Assembly (NCBI GenBank): GCA_040756575.1
Contig: JBFLYP010000012.1
Coordinates: forward strand, 17,388 to 81,387
Direction: 5' to 3'
Origin: DTYU01 sp040756575
GTDB taxonomy: Bacteria > Bacillota > Desulfotomaculia > Desulfotomaculales > Ammonificaceae
DNA length: 64,000 nt
The position numbers were made by a program, and so were the translations under genes. The notes under the pieces were generated by a model. It did no database searches and was not told where the DNA came from. It was given only the letters and a program-made list of their open reading frames with translations. Position 1 is the first letter of the stretch. Every line of letters begins with the position of its first letter. Shown here one piece after another: positions 18,254 through 25,114 of the stretch.

Positions 18254-18312
18254 CCGTCAAGCGTCCTGGTTTAAGACCGACAACTGAATACCAAAGCGCC
18301 AGAACTGTTTCA

Positions 18313-18408
18313 GAGGTCAGAGGTAGGAGATTGGTGTTGGAGATCATATAAAGTAGGGTTCGCACTGCGAATCCTGCGAAGATTCCATCTTCTAATTTCG
18401 GAAACCAA
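18313..18408 (+). repeat. R1 repeat inside the glmS ribozyme P1 loop
   Basis: GAGGTCAGAGGTAGGAG, a central GGGTTCGCACTGCGAATCC hairpin, then CCATCTTCTAATTTC. This is the R1 layout. It occupies the 5' half of the P1 loop. Confidence 0.6.
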
Positions 18409-18409
18409 A

Positions 18410-18526
18410 GTGCGGTTAGAAACGAGTATGGCGAGGAAGGCGAAGCCGGTAGGCGCGGAGCGTACAAGAAGTACGTGAGCGCCGGCTGGCGAGCCTGACG
18501 AAGCCAGACGAAGTTTATCACCGCAC
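18410..18526 (+). repeat. R3 structured repeat inside the glmS ribozyme P1 loop
   Basis: Outer stem GTGCGGT (18410-18416)/ACCGCAC (18520-18526); middle stem GGCGC (18452-18456)/GCGCC (18479-18483); apical stem CGTAC (18461-18465)/GTACG (18471-18475) with loop AAGAA. The linker GGCGAGCCTGACGAAGC is shared with the other R3 copies. The 5' head of the full-length element is missing here. Confidence 0.7.
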
Positions 18527-18852
18527 TCGGACCTCCACAAACAGTTGACGAGGGGGAGGTTAATCGAGCTATCTTCGGCGGGTGCCTCCCGGCCGGCCAC
18601 GGCCGTAAGCGGTGTCACAAAACTGGTGGGCGACCGCCAGGACAAAAGCACCAGGTGGCGGATGGCAAAGTATGGCCTATTTGCAGTGATCTGCGGTTTA
18701 TTGTCTTTGCAGGGAAGGGCGCCGTGCTTAACTGCCGGCGTTTATTATTTGGCGAAGGTTCTTAACAAAGGCGGTGACCAGTTAGACGTTTAACTCGAAA
18801 CTTGTAACCCGGTATTACTGTGGGAGTTAGTTAAGAGGAGTGTTTTAATACC

Positions 18853-20679
18853 ATGTGTGGCATAGTCGGTTATGCGGGCCACCAGGAGGCGTTGCCCTTT
18901 TTGCTGGAGGGCCTGAAGAAACTGGAGTATAGAGGATACGATTCGGCAGGCATTGCAGTCGTAGAGCAGGCAGGTTTCCTGTCCCTTTATAAAAAGGAAG
19001 GTAAAATCGCTGCGCTGGAAACCTGCCTAAACGGGAAACGTCCGTCGGGCACTATCGGTATCGGGCACACCCGCTGGGCTACCCACGGGGCGCCGACAGA
19101 TACGAACGCCCACCCGCACCTGGACTGCAAAGGGCGTATTGCCGTGGTACATAACGGAATTATTGAAAACTACCTCGAGCTGAGGCACGAGCTTGTGGCG
19201 CGGGGGCATAACCTGATTTCCGACACCGATACCGAGGTGATTCCTCATTTGCTCGAGGAATTCTACGAAGGGGATTTGCTCGCCGCCCTAAGGCGTGCGG
19301 TGGCGCTTTTGCGGGGCTCCTATGCCCTGGCAGCGGTTACGGCCACCGAGCCCGGAAGGGTCGTGGCCGCGCGGCGCGACAGCCCGCTGATTGTCGGGTT
19401 GGCTGAAGGGGAAAACTTTTTGGCCTCCGACATCCCGGCCATCCTATCCGCTACCCGCCGCACCTACATCCTGGACGACGGGAACCTGGCTGACGTACGG
19501 CCGGACGGAGTATTCATCTTCGATGAAACCGGTTGCCGGCAAAACAAGGAGATCTTTGAGGTAAAATGGGATGCTGCGCAGGCAGAGAAGGCCCCTTATG
19601 CGCACTTTATGCTAAAGGAAATACACGAGCAGCCAAAAACCTTGCGGGACACCATGCGCGGGCGTTTAAGCGACTCGGGGGTCGTCTTTCCCGAACTGAA
19701 ACTCGACCCTGCGGTCTTAAAGTCCTGCAGGCGGCTTTTCATCACCGCCTGCGGTACCGCTTACCACGCCGGGTTGATCGGGAAGGCGCTTATTGAGCGG
19801 CTGGCGTGCCTGCCGGTGGAGGCAGAGATCGCTTCTGAGTTCCGGTACCGCGAACCCCTCATCGGTCCGGGGGATCTGATAGTTGTCATCAGCCAGTCCG
19901 GCGAGACGGCAGATACCCTGGCGGCCATGCGGGAGGCAAGGGCCAAGGGGGCTACCGCAATAGCGATTACGAATGTCGTCGGCAGCTCGGTAGCGCGTGA
20001 AGCCGACGACGTGCTCTACACCTGGGCCGGCCCGGAGATTGCCGTGGCTTCTACCAAGGCTTACGTCGCGCAGGTGCTTGTGCTTACGCTATTAGCCGTT
20101 TATTTGGCCAAAGAGCACCAAACGGTGCCGCAGGACCTGCTAAAGGAGTTGGTGGCAGAACTCCCGTATCTTTCTGAATACGCCGCGGGGATGCTGGCAC
20201 GGGAAGATGAAATAGCGGCGCTGGCGGACGCGTACAAGGACGTTGAGCATGCCTTCTTCATCGGCCGCGGCCTCGATTGGGCTGTGGCCTCCGAGGGAGC
20301 ACTGAAACTTAAGGAGATTTCGTACATCCACGCGGAGGCATACGCCGCCGGGGAGCTGAAGCACGGCACCCTGGCCCTTGTGACCGACGGAGTGCCCGTA
20401 TTCGCGCTCGCGACCCAGCCGGCGCTCTACGAAAAGATGATCAGCAACATCAAGGAGGTAAAGGCCCGCGGTGCCCGTGTTGTGGCTGTCACCACGGAAA
20501 CCGGCGGGAATATTGCTCAGGTTGCCGATACGGTAATCTCTTTGCCGCCGGTCCACCCGCTGCTTGCCCCGGCGATAACGGTTATACCGCTTCAGCTCTT
20601 TGCTTACTATGCCGCCGTTGCCCGCGGGTGCGACGTCGACAAGCCGCGCAACCTTGCCAAAAGCGTAACGGTGGAGTAG
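18853..20679 (+). CDS. glmS: Glutamine-fructose-6-phosphate aminotransferase (isomerizing)
   Basis: First committed step of amino-sugar synthesis, making glucosamine-6-phosphate from fructose-6-phosphate and glutamine. The 608 residues comprise an N-terminal glutaminase domain (catalytic Cys2 in MCGIVGYAG; GHTRWATHGAPTD; HNGIIENY) and two SIS isomerase domains (ACGTAYHAGL; VVISQSGETADTLAA), ending in the family tail KPRNLAKSVTVE. Expression is probably controlled by the ribozyme just upstream. A strong hairpin follows the stop codon. Confidence 0.97.
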   Translation: MCGIVGYAGHQEALPFLLEGLKKLEYRGYDSAGIAVVEQAGFLSLYKKEGKIAALETCLNGKRPSGTIGIGHTRWATHGAPTDTNAHPHLDCKGRIAVVHNGIIENYLELRHELVARGHNLISDTDTEVIPHLLEEFYEGDLLAALRRAVALLRGSYALAAVTATEPGRVVAARRDSPLIVGLAEGENFLASDIPAILSATRRTYILDDGNLADVRPDGVFIFDETGCRQNKEIFEVKWDAAQAEKAPYAHFMLKEIHEQPKTLRDTMRGRLSDSGVVFPELKLDPAVLKSCRRLFITACGTAYHAGLIGKALIERLACLPVEAEIASEFRYREPLIGPGDLIVVISQSGETADTLAAMREARAKGATAIAITNVVGSSVAREADDVLYTWAGPEIAVASTKAYVAQVLVLTLLAVYLAKEHQTVPQDLLKELVAELPYLSEYAAGMLAREDEIAALADAYKDVEHAFFIGRGLDWAVASEGALKLKEISYIHAEAYAAGELKHGTLALVTDGVPVFALATQPALYEKMISNIKEVKARGARVVAVTTETGGNIAQVADTVISLPPVHPLLAPAITVIPLQLFAYYAAVARGCDVDKPRNLAKSVTVE

Positions 20680-20742
20680 GGAAGCAACCGGTTTAACCGG
20701 CCGACAAAACCAGCACATTTGGCTTATAATCCCCGAGAGGTG

Positions 20743-20785
20743 GTAAGAGGCGGCTTCCCACGGCCGCCTCTTACCTTTACTGCAA
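20743..20785 (+). terminator. Terminator hairpin after glmS
   Basis: Perfect 12-bp stem GTAAGAGGCGGC/GCCGCCTCTTAC with an 8-nt loop; the T-run after it is short. Confidence 0.7.
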
Positions 20786-20879
20786 TTTACTGTAATTCGA
20801 GTTTGAGCATTTGCTTAGGAGACGCATACCAGCATTTCCGGTACTTTCACCGCCGGCCCTCCGGTAAACAGGTGCCTTC

Positions 20880-21650
20880 TTAAAGCTTTATCAAGCCTAA
20901 TTCCTTCATTATTCTCTCTGTGAAAGGTTTTATTGACAGTAAATAAAGAGCGCGTGTTCTCAGCCTTTGAGCTAATTCCTTCCGTATCCTATGTTGTCGG
21001 GGGGTCCCAAAGAGTTTACTCATCAGCTTTTCCGAAGCAGTAACAATTTCATTTAAAAGGTTTAAATATGACAGCAAATGCGCTTCATGAAGCTCGGGGG
21101 AATCGTCGAAATAGAGTATCTTAACAAACATGCTGGTTTCGTTTTCTTCGATCACCATATCTCGATAAGTAAAATTCGGATTGGGATGCATAAAATTATC
21201 GTTTAACCGGCTTAACACTTTCTGGAAGTCAGCGCTTCTGGAAAGCGATTCCGAAACTAAACTTTTGCCGAAGAACGCTTCCCCGTAGGATTTCCGATCT
21301 TCATTCCGTTTCAGCCATATTTGAGCGTTCACAGGGTCGTCCACAAACTTGCCTATTATAAGGAATGCTTCAAGGCCGGGCCTGAACGCCAACCAAGCAA
21401 TAAAACTTTGGTATGACACTATGTGTTGGAACCCGAATACGAGATGCCGTACTAATAGGTTTACAAAAGGGACCAGACCGGCATGGTGATTACCTTTTAG
21501 ATCCCTGTCCGTTCCTATGGGAGCCCAGATACGTTGCAGAGTGTCCATAAGAGCAAGGAAAGTATTAAAGTCGTCGTGGTAGTCACGGAGAAACACCTTA
21601 AGGTTATCTGAAACAGTTTTGTAGTAATCTATAAACTCCTTTTCTTTCAA
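20880..21650 (-). CDS. Hypothetical protein, AT-rich, probably acquired
   Basis: Family not recognised with confidence. The 256-residue soluble protein is largely alpha-helical by inspection, rich in aromatic and charged residues, with no signal peptide. The middle (SYQSFIAWLAFRPGLEAFLI, then FMHPNPNFTYRD) vaguely resembles DUF5677-like helical proteins, but that is only an impression. Codon use and base composition are markedly more AT-rich than in neighbouring genes, which suggests horizontal transfer. It is a single gene on the opposite strand to its neighbours. Confidence 0.7.
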   Translation of the reverse strand: MKEKEFIDYYKTVSDNLKVFLRDYHDDFNTFLALMDTLQRIWAPIGTDRDLKGNHHAGLVPFVNLLVRHLVFGFQHIVSYQSFIAWLAFRPGLEAFLIIGKFVDDPVNAQIWLKRNEDRKSYGEAFFGKSLVSESLSRSADFQKVLSRLNDNFMHPNPNFTYRDMVIEENETSMFVKILYFDDSPELHEAHLLSYLNLLNEIVTASEKLMSKLFGTPRQHRIRKELAQRLRTRALYLLSIKPFTERIMKELGLIKL

Positions 21651-21861
21651 AGTGAGCCTTCCTTAATTTTAAGCTTGTCTTCTTTTTTGAATTCGAGTGA
21701 CTTGTCTTTTTTCCTGTTGTATGAAGAAAAGATTATTTGGGCACGAAGAGTGCACTCTCGGCCGGGTTTTTATAACCGGATACGGGCCCGGAGAGTTCCT
21801 CTCACCAGTATGCCGGGGCGCGCATACTTTATAACACCGAGTTAGAACAGAGGTGATTTCG

Positions 21862-22326
21862 GTGTACACTGATGAATTTATTAAAAAGATCGCGTCCGCC
21901 GCGCGGGAGTGTCACAAAAGGACCGGCGTTTTTGCGAGTTGTATCATCGCTCAGGCCGCGCTGGAAAGCGGTTGGGGGAAGACCGTTCCGGTTGACAAAA
22001 AGACCGGGCGCTCCAGTTACAATCTGTTCGGGATTAAGGGCGAAGGGCCGTGCGGTTATGTAGAAATCCCCCATCCTGAATTCGAAAATGGGAAGAAAGT
22101 GTGGCGCATGGCAAAATTCCGTTGCTACCGAAGCTTCGCGGAGTGCATAGAGGACTATGAAAAAATAATCATGCATCCCCGCTACAAACCCGTAAGGGAA
22201 GCATGTGACCCTGACGAAGCTGCTTATCAGTTGTATAAGTGCGGCTACGCGACTGATCCGGCGTATCCCGAAAAACTGATATCTATCATGAGGAAGTATA
22301 ATCTCTACATTTATGATAACGATTAG
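21862..22326 (+). CDS. Glucosaminidase-domain (FlgJ/LytG-like) cell-wall hydrolase
   Basis: Compact 154-residue protein that is essentially one endo-beta-N-acetylglucosaminidase domain (pfam01832 type). The catalytic-glutamate helix is IIAQAALESGWGKT, followed by NLFGIKGEGP, the FRCYRSFAECIEDYEKII segment and YATDPAYPEKLISIM. GTG at 21862 follows AGAGGTGAT; an in-frame GTG at 21853 overlaps that site. There is no obvious signal peptide or wall-binding repeat, so it may act on lysis or inside the mother cell. A prophage or spore-lysis origin is possible; no phage genes lie nearby. Confidence 0.8.
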   Translation: MYTDEFIKKIASAARECHKRTGVFASCIIAQAALESGWGKTVPVDKKTGRSSYNLFGIKGEGPCGYVEIPHPEFENGKKVWRMAKFRCYRSFAECIEDYEKIIMHPRYKPVREACDPDEAAYQLYKCGYATDPAYPEKLISIMRKYNLYIYDND

Positions 22327-22414
22327 GGTTTGGCCTGGCGGTATTACCGGCACGTTCTATTTTGGTAGCTTTCCCGTAAAGAGTTTTCTGCACGAAAAGC
22401 AAACCTTAGAACAC

Positions 22415-22434
22415 ACTGAGGATTAATCCTCAGT
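22415..22434. promoter_or_regulatory. Perfect 20-bp palindrome within a larger inverted repeat
   Basis: Half-site ACTGAGGATT and its exact inverse meet without spacer. Outside it, TTAGAAC (22406-22412) pairs with GTTCTAA (22443-22449). It lies 90 bases after the glucosaminidase gene. It lacks a T-run, so an operator or cruciform is as likely as a terminator. Confidence 0.5.
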
Positions 22435-22689
22435 ATAGTTGCGTTCTAAACGGCGTAGTACCGGAATTGGCCGTAGCGCCTTAGCAGGATCAAGAATCCA
22501 ACAATGCGTGAGTCCAACCTTGAACATTACGACTTTTTCTATCCGCAAGGTCTTCAAGGATTAAGCTTCCGCATTCCGGGTCAACTGTTTTTACTACTTG
22601 CGATGGATGGAAGTTTACCGGCTTGACGTGTTAATTTTATGCTAAGGGCAGTTACAGGAATGATTAAGTGAACAGCTTCTTACTTGGGA

Positions 22690-22835
22690 AAGGCAGAAGA
22701 AAAAGCCGGAGGCTGGGTTAGAAAAGCAAAAGACAAGCCGGAGGATGGGTTGTTTTAGTAAAAGCCAGAGGTTGGGTTGTTTTGGTTTAGAGATAAGACA
22801 GATGATGAAAAGCCGGAGGCTGGGTTGTTTTGGTT
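22690..22835 (+). repeat. Four imperfect tandem repeats
   Basis: Units based on AAAAGCCGGAGGCTGGGTTG and a T-rich tail begin near 22692, 22732, 22758 and 22807. They are not in one open reading frame (stop codon at 22806). The last unit runs into the start of the small membrane-protein gene. The 22450-22680 stretch before them shows no gene. Confidence 0.6.
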
Positions 22836-23177
22836 GAGAACGAGTCGTTGTTAAGGAGCAGCACCTTTGCAATTCCTGTATACTGCCCGAGATCAAGGTT
22901 AAAACCCGTTACGGTGGCTTTTCTGGTAGCAAAGTTACTGGACGTCGTTACTACATGGATCGCGATTAAGGTATTTAATAGCTGGGAGGTTGGGCTGGCA
23001 ACATATCTACTCGGGTTCGAAGAGGCTGTCCTCATAAATGTTGCGACAGTTATATTTGTTGTTACGGTGTTCCAGACGGTTAATCTCAACACACGGATAG
23101 TATGGGCGGGCCCCCTCTTGACAGCATTCTTTCCTCTGTGGAACATATTCGTAATCGGGTGTGAACTGCTGTGTTAA
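22830..23177 (+). CDS. Small membrane protein, DUF5658-like
   Basis: Up to 115 residues with three likely membrane segments: VAFLVAKLLDVVTTWIAI, ATVIFVVTVFQ, and FPLWNIFVIG. The arrangement of an early LLD-TTW helix, an E-N type middle and a late W-N resembles the DUF5658 family. The TTG at 22830 is the only in-frame start after the stop at 22806, and it lies at the edge of a tandem repeat, so the true start is uncertain. A terminator follows 60 bases after the stop. Confidence 0.55.
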   Translation: MVENESLLRSSTFAIPVYCPRSRLKPVTVAFLVAKLLDVVTTWIAIKVFNSWEVGLATYLLGFEEAVLINVATVIFVVTVFQTVNLNTRIVWAGPLLTAFFPLWNIFVIGCELLC

Positions 23178-23241
23178 ATAAGTTACCCCAGCAAGTACAT
23201 TCGCCGGATTTATATTAGAGAACCTTAGTGAATATAATGCC

Positions 23242-23280
23242 AGAGCAGGAGTCGCCCTTTGAAACTCCTGCTCTTTTTTA
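23242..23280 (+). terminator. Rho-independent terminator
   Basis: 11-bp stem AGAGCAGGAGT/ACTCCTGCTCT followed by TTTTTTA. Confidence 0.88.
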
Positions 23281-23378
23281 CTTTACTTATCCTGACAATT
23301 GTTTTATTAACAATTTTTGGTTAGCTAACATAAGATGTGTGGTAAAAAATAATTATTACTGGAAGGGGTTGCATACTG

Positions 23379-23759
23379 ATGAAAATTCATCTGCCCGAAG
23401 GAAGTTCACCGGTAACGCTGTCGTTCCCCGAAGGGGCGGCGCAGGACGCTTACATTGAAACGTGGCAAAAACTAGTTTATGGTTTGTTAGATTCATACGA
23501 CGAGGAGAAAAGGGGTTTGTTAAACATAGCACTCGAATTTGAGTGTGAGGAATGTTGTAAGAAAATTTTAAACGGCGCCCGTATCTTTTTCATCCCGGTC
23601 ATAAACGTGGCAGTGCTCTTGCCGCCGCCGGGTCAGCATCTCCTGTTAAAGGTTGTGAGTTGCGGCCATATCGTTGACAAGGAAAGAGTAAAGATAGCGA
23701 TAATTCCGATATCCCGCATCTGTAATATTGAAATCGGCGCCGAACAGATCGATCCGTAG
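23379..23759 (+). CDS. Small hypothetical protein
   Basis: 126 residues, not recognised. ATG at 23379 follows GGAAGGGG at good spacing. An acidic N-terminal half has a cysteine pair (FECEECCKKIL); the C-terminal half is hydrophobic and beta-rich (IFFIPVINVAVLLPPPGQHLLL) with another cysteine (VVSCGHIVDKERVKIAIIPI). No signal peptide. The terminator just after it suggests a single-gene transcript. Confidence 0.6.
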   Translation: MKIHLPEGSSPVTLSFPEGAAQDAYIETWQKLVYGLLDSYDEEKRGLLNIALEFECEECCKKILNGARIFFIPVINVAVLLPPPGQHLLLKVVSCGHIVDKERVKIAIIPISRICNIEIGAEQIDP

Positions 23760-23780
23760 TAGCGCCGAGTTGTTATCAGG

Positions 23781-23819
23781 GGCTGGGCAGCGATATAAGA
23801 CGTGTCCAGCCTTTTTTAA
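23781..23819 (+). terminator. Rho-independent terminator
   Basis: GGCTGG (23781-23786) pairs with CCAGCC (23806-23811), followed by TTTTTTAA. Confidence 0.75.
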
Positions 23820-23844
23820 TCAGGGTCATCCCGCTCGATGCGCT

Positions 23845-23922
23845 TATACTGAGTTTATCCGCGTAGGGCGAGAAAGTATCCCGCTGTGGTCTATCGTTGG
23901 AGCCCTACGCTTTGTTTTTTTT
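23845..23922 (+). ncRNA. Possible small RNA or orphan terminator hairpin
   Basis: TATACT (23845-23850) resembles a -10 box; 10 bases later a perfect 9-bp stem GCGTAGGGC (23861-23869)/GCCCTACGC (23902-23910) with a 32-nt loop ends in TTTGTTTTTTTT. There is no coding gene inside and the -35 region is poor. It could be a short terminated transcript. Confidence 0.35.
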
Positions 23923-24048
23923 ATGGTTCCTAAAAGCGGATTGAAGTCTCGTCCAAAGTATGATAAATTATGGCAACAAGGCGACACCGTTTTAAGGCAA
24001 ACGGCGTCCCATCCAGCCCGTAACTGATTTTATGTTAACTTTAAGAAT

Positions 24049-24549
24049 TCAGGGGTTTAAAATCGGGGCCGGCAAGGGCCCTTTTTCTTTGAGTTTGGCC
24101 CGGACTACTACTCCGAGGGTTTCGCTGACCACGATGGTGTCGGCGTGCAGCTCAAATTCCCTCCCGTCGACCGCGACTACACGTTCGTTCAGCATTCCCG
24201 GGATGAGCCAGTAGTCCAAGGTAGCAAGCTCGCGCCCCATCAGGGGGTGCAGCCGTTTCTCGACTTCCTTCTCCAGTTCGATGCGGATACCCCGCTTCTC
24301 GATCCCGGTAAGGTCCCCCGTGAGAACGGTTTTGACGTCAAAGCCCCGCACGCAGCGCTTGCGCTTTGCTTCAAGGCTGGCCTTCAGCTTTTCGAGTTCC
24401 TGGTTCGCCTCGGCGAGTTCGTCCTCCAGGGTCCGGGTTTGGTAGGTGAGGCGCTCGATCTCGTCACCCAGGTTGACGGTCATTGCTGCTGCTCCGGCGA
24501 GGATTCCCAGCGTCAGGCAGGCAAGATAGCGCAGGAGCACGCGCTTCAT
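24049..24549 (-). CDS. ytrI: Sporulation membrane protein YtrI-like
   Basis: 166 residues: a short N-terminal membrane segment (LLRYLACLTLGILAGAAAM), a coiled coil (EIERLTYQTRTLEDELAEAN, then QELEKLKASLEAKRKRC) and a soluble C-terminal domain. The length and the 4-base overlap with a YtrH-like gene match the ytrH-ytrI pair, which in Bacillus is made in the mother cell under sigma-E. The call depends mainly on the partner and architecture. It is strong support for a spore-forming host. Confidence 0.72.
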   Translation of the reverse strand: MKRVLLRYLACLTLGILAGAAAMTVNLGDEIERLTYQTRTLEDELAEANQELEKLKASLEAKRKRCVRGFDVKTVLTGDLTGIEKRGIRIELEKEVEKRLHPLMGRELATLDYWLIPGMLNERVVAVDGREFELHADTIVVSETLGVVVRAKLKEKGPLPAPILNP

Positions 24550-24872
24550 TCGTGCCCGCCGCCCAAGGTGGTGATCAGGAAGTAGCCCGCCTGGGCGCCG
24601 GCTAAGCTGGCCAGGACGTAGAGGAGCTGCCGGGCTACGGCGGTAATTTCCCCGCGGAAGAGGCCGGACTCAAAGATTTCAAAGGTGGAAAACGACCCCC
24701 CGATCGCCGCTACGATTGCCCAGATCTTGACCTCCCGTGCAAGCCGCAGCATGGTGCTGATGGGCGGCTGCCCCGTAAGTGTTGCACCCAGCGCACCGGC
24801 GAAGGCAGCCCCGATGAGCACGCCGCCGGCCGTAAAGAAGATTATTACCAATCGCTGGCCGAATCCGTCCAT
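24546..24872 (-). CDS. ytrH: Sporulation membrane protein YtrH
   Basis: About 108 residues with three or four hydrophobic helices: RLVIIFFTAGGVLIGAAFAG, a long middle segment with EVKIWAIVAAIGGSFSTFEI, and VLASLAGAQAGYFLITTLGG. This matches the YtrH family of mother-cell sporulation membrane proteins. ATG at 24872 gives the family length; an ATG at 24908 would add 12 polar residues. Its stop overlaps the ytrI start. Confidence 0.8.
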   Translation of the reverse strand: MDGFGQRLVIIFFTAGGVLIGAAFAGALGATLTGQPPISTMLRLAREVKIWAIVAAIGGSFSTFEIFESGLFRGEITAVARQLLYVLASLAGAQAGYFLITTLGGGHE

Positions 24873-25114
24873 GGCTTTAAAGCGCCCCTTTTGGGTGTGG
24901 TCCCTCACTGATTCCTATACCGAGCGGGCAGGAGTTATGACTGCAGCCTCGGAACGCCTGATCATTTCGGGGATTATTTGACGAACGCCTCCTAATCAAC
25001 CGGATCTCCAAAGGAAATAATACGATAAGACGCCACCCGACGCGCATAAGCTCAGGAGGGGTGTACTGCCGCCGGCAGTCCGCCTGCCGGTTTTTACCAA
25101 GGGGGATGGTTTCG

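Larger units (their letters stand above)
18296..18652 (+). ncRNA. glmS ribozyme with a large insertion in the P1 loop
   Basis: Self-cleaving riboswitch that responds to glucosamine-6-phosphate and lowers glmS mRNA. The cleavage-site segment GCGCCAGAACT begins at 18296 (cut expected after A18295). The second half of the core resumes at GTTGACGAGG (18544-18553) with TTCGGCGGGTGCCTCCCGG, GCCGTAAG and a P4/P4.1-like segment to about 18652. P1 is AACTGTTT (18303-18310) pairing perfectly with AAACAGTT (18539-18546). The loop between is about 228 nt instead of a few nucleotides, and consists of one R1 and one R3 repeat. All core elements I know appear present, so activity may be retained. Confidence 0.88.

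Noticed and set aside
18545..18793. Small protein gene before glmS
   Set aside because: The frame is the 3' half of the glmS ribozyme and has no ribosome site.
22690..22835. CRISPR or phase-variable coding repeat
   Set aside because: Units are degenerate and unequally spaced, and stop codons break any frame through them.
23728..24027. Hypothetical ORF after the 23379 gene
   Set aside because: It spans two hairpins with T-runs and has no ribosome site or protein-like composition.
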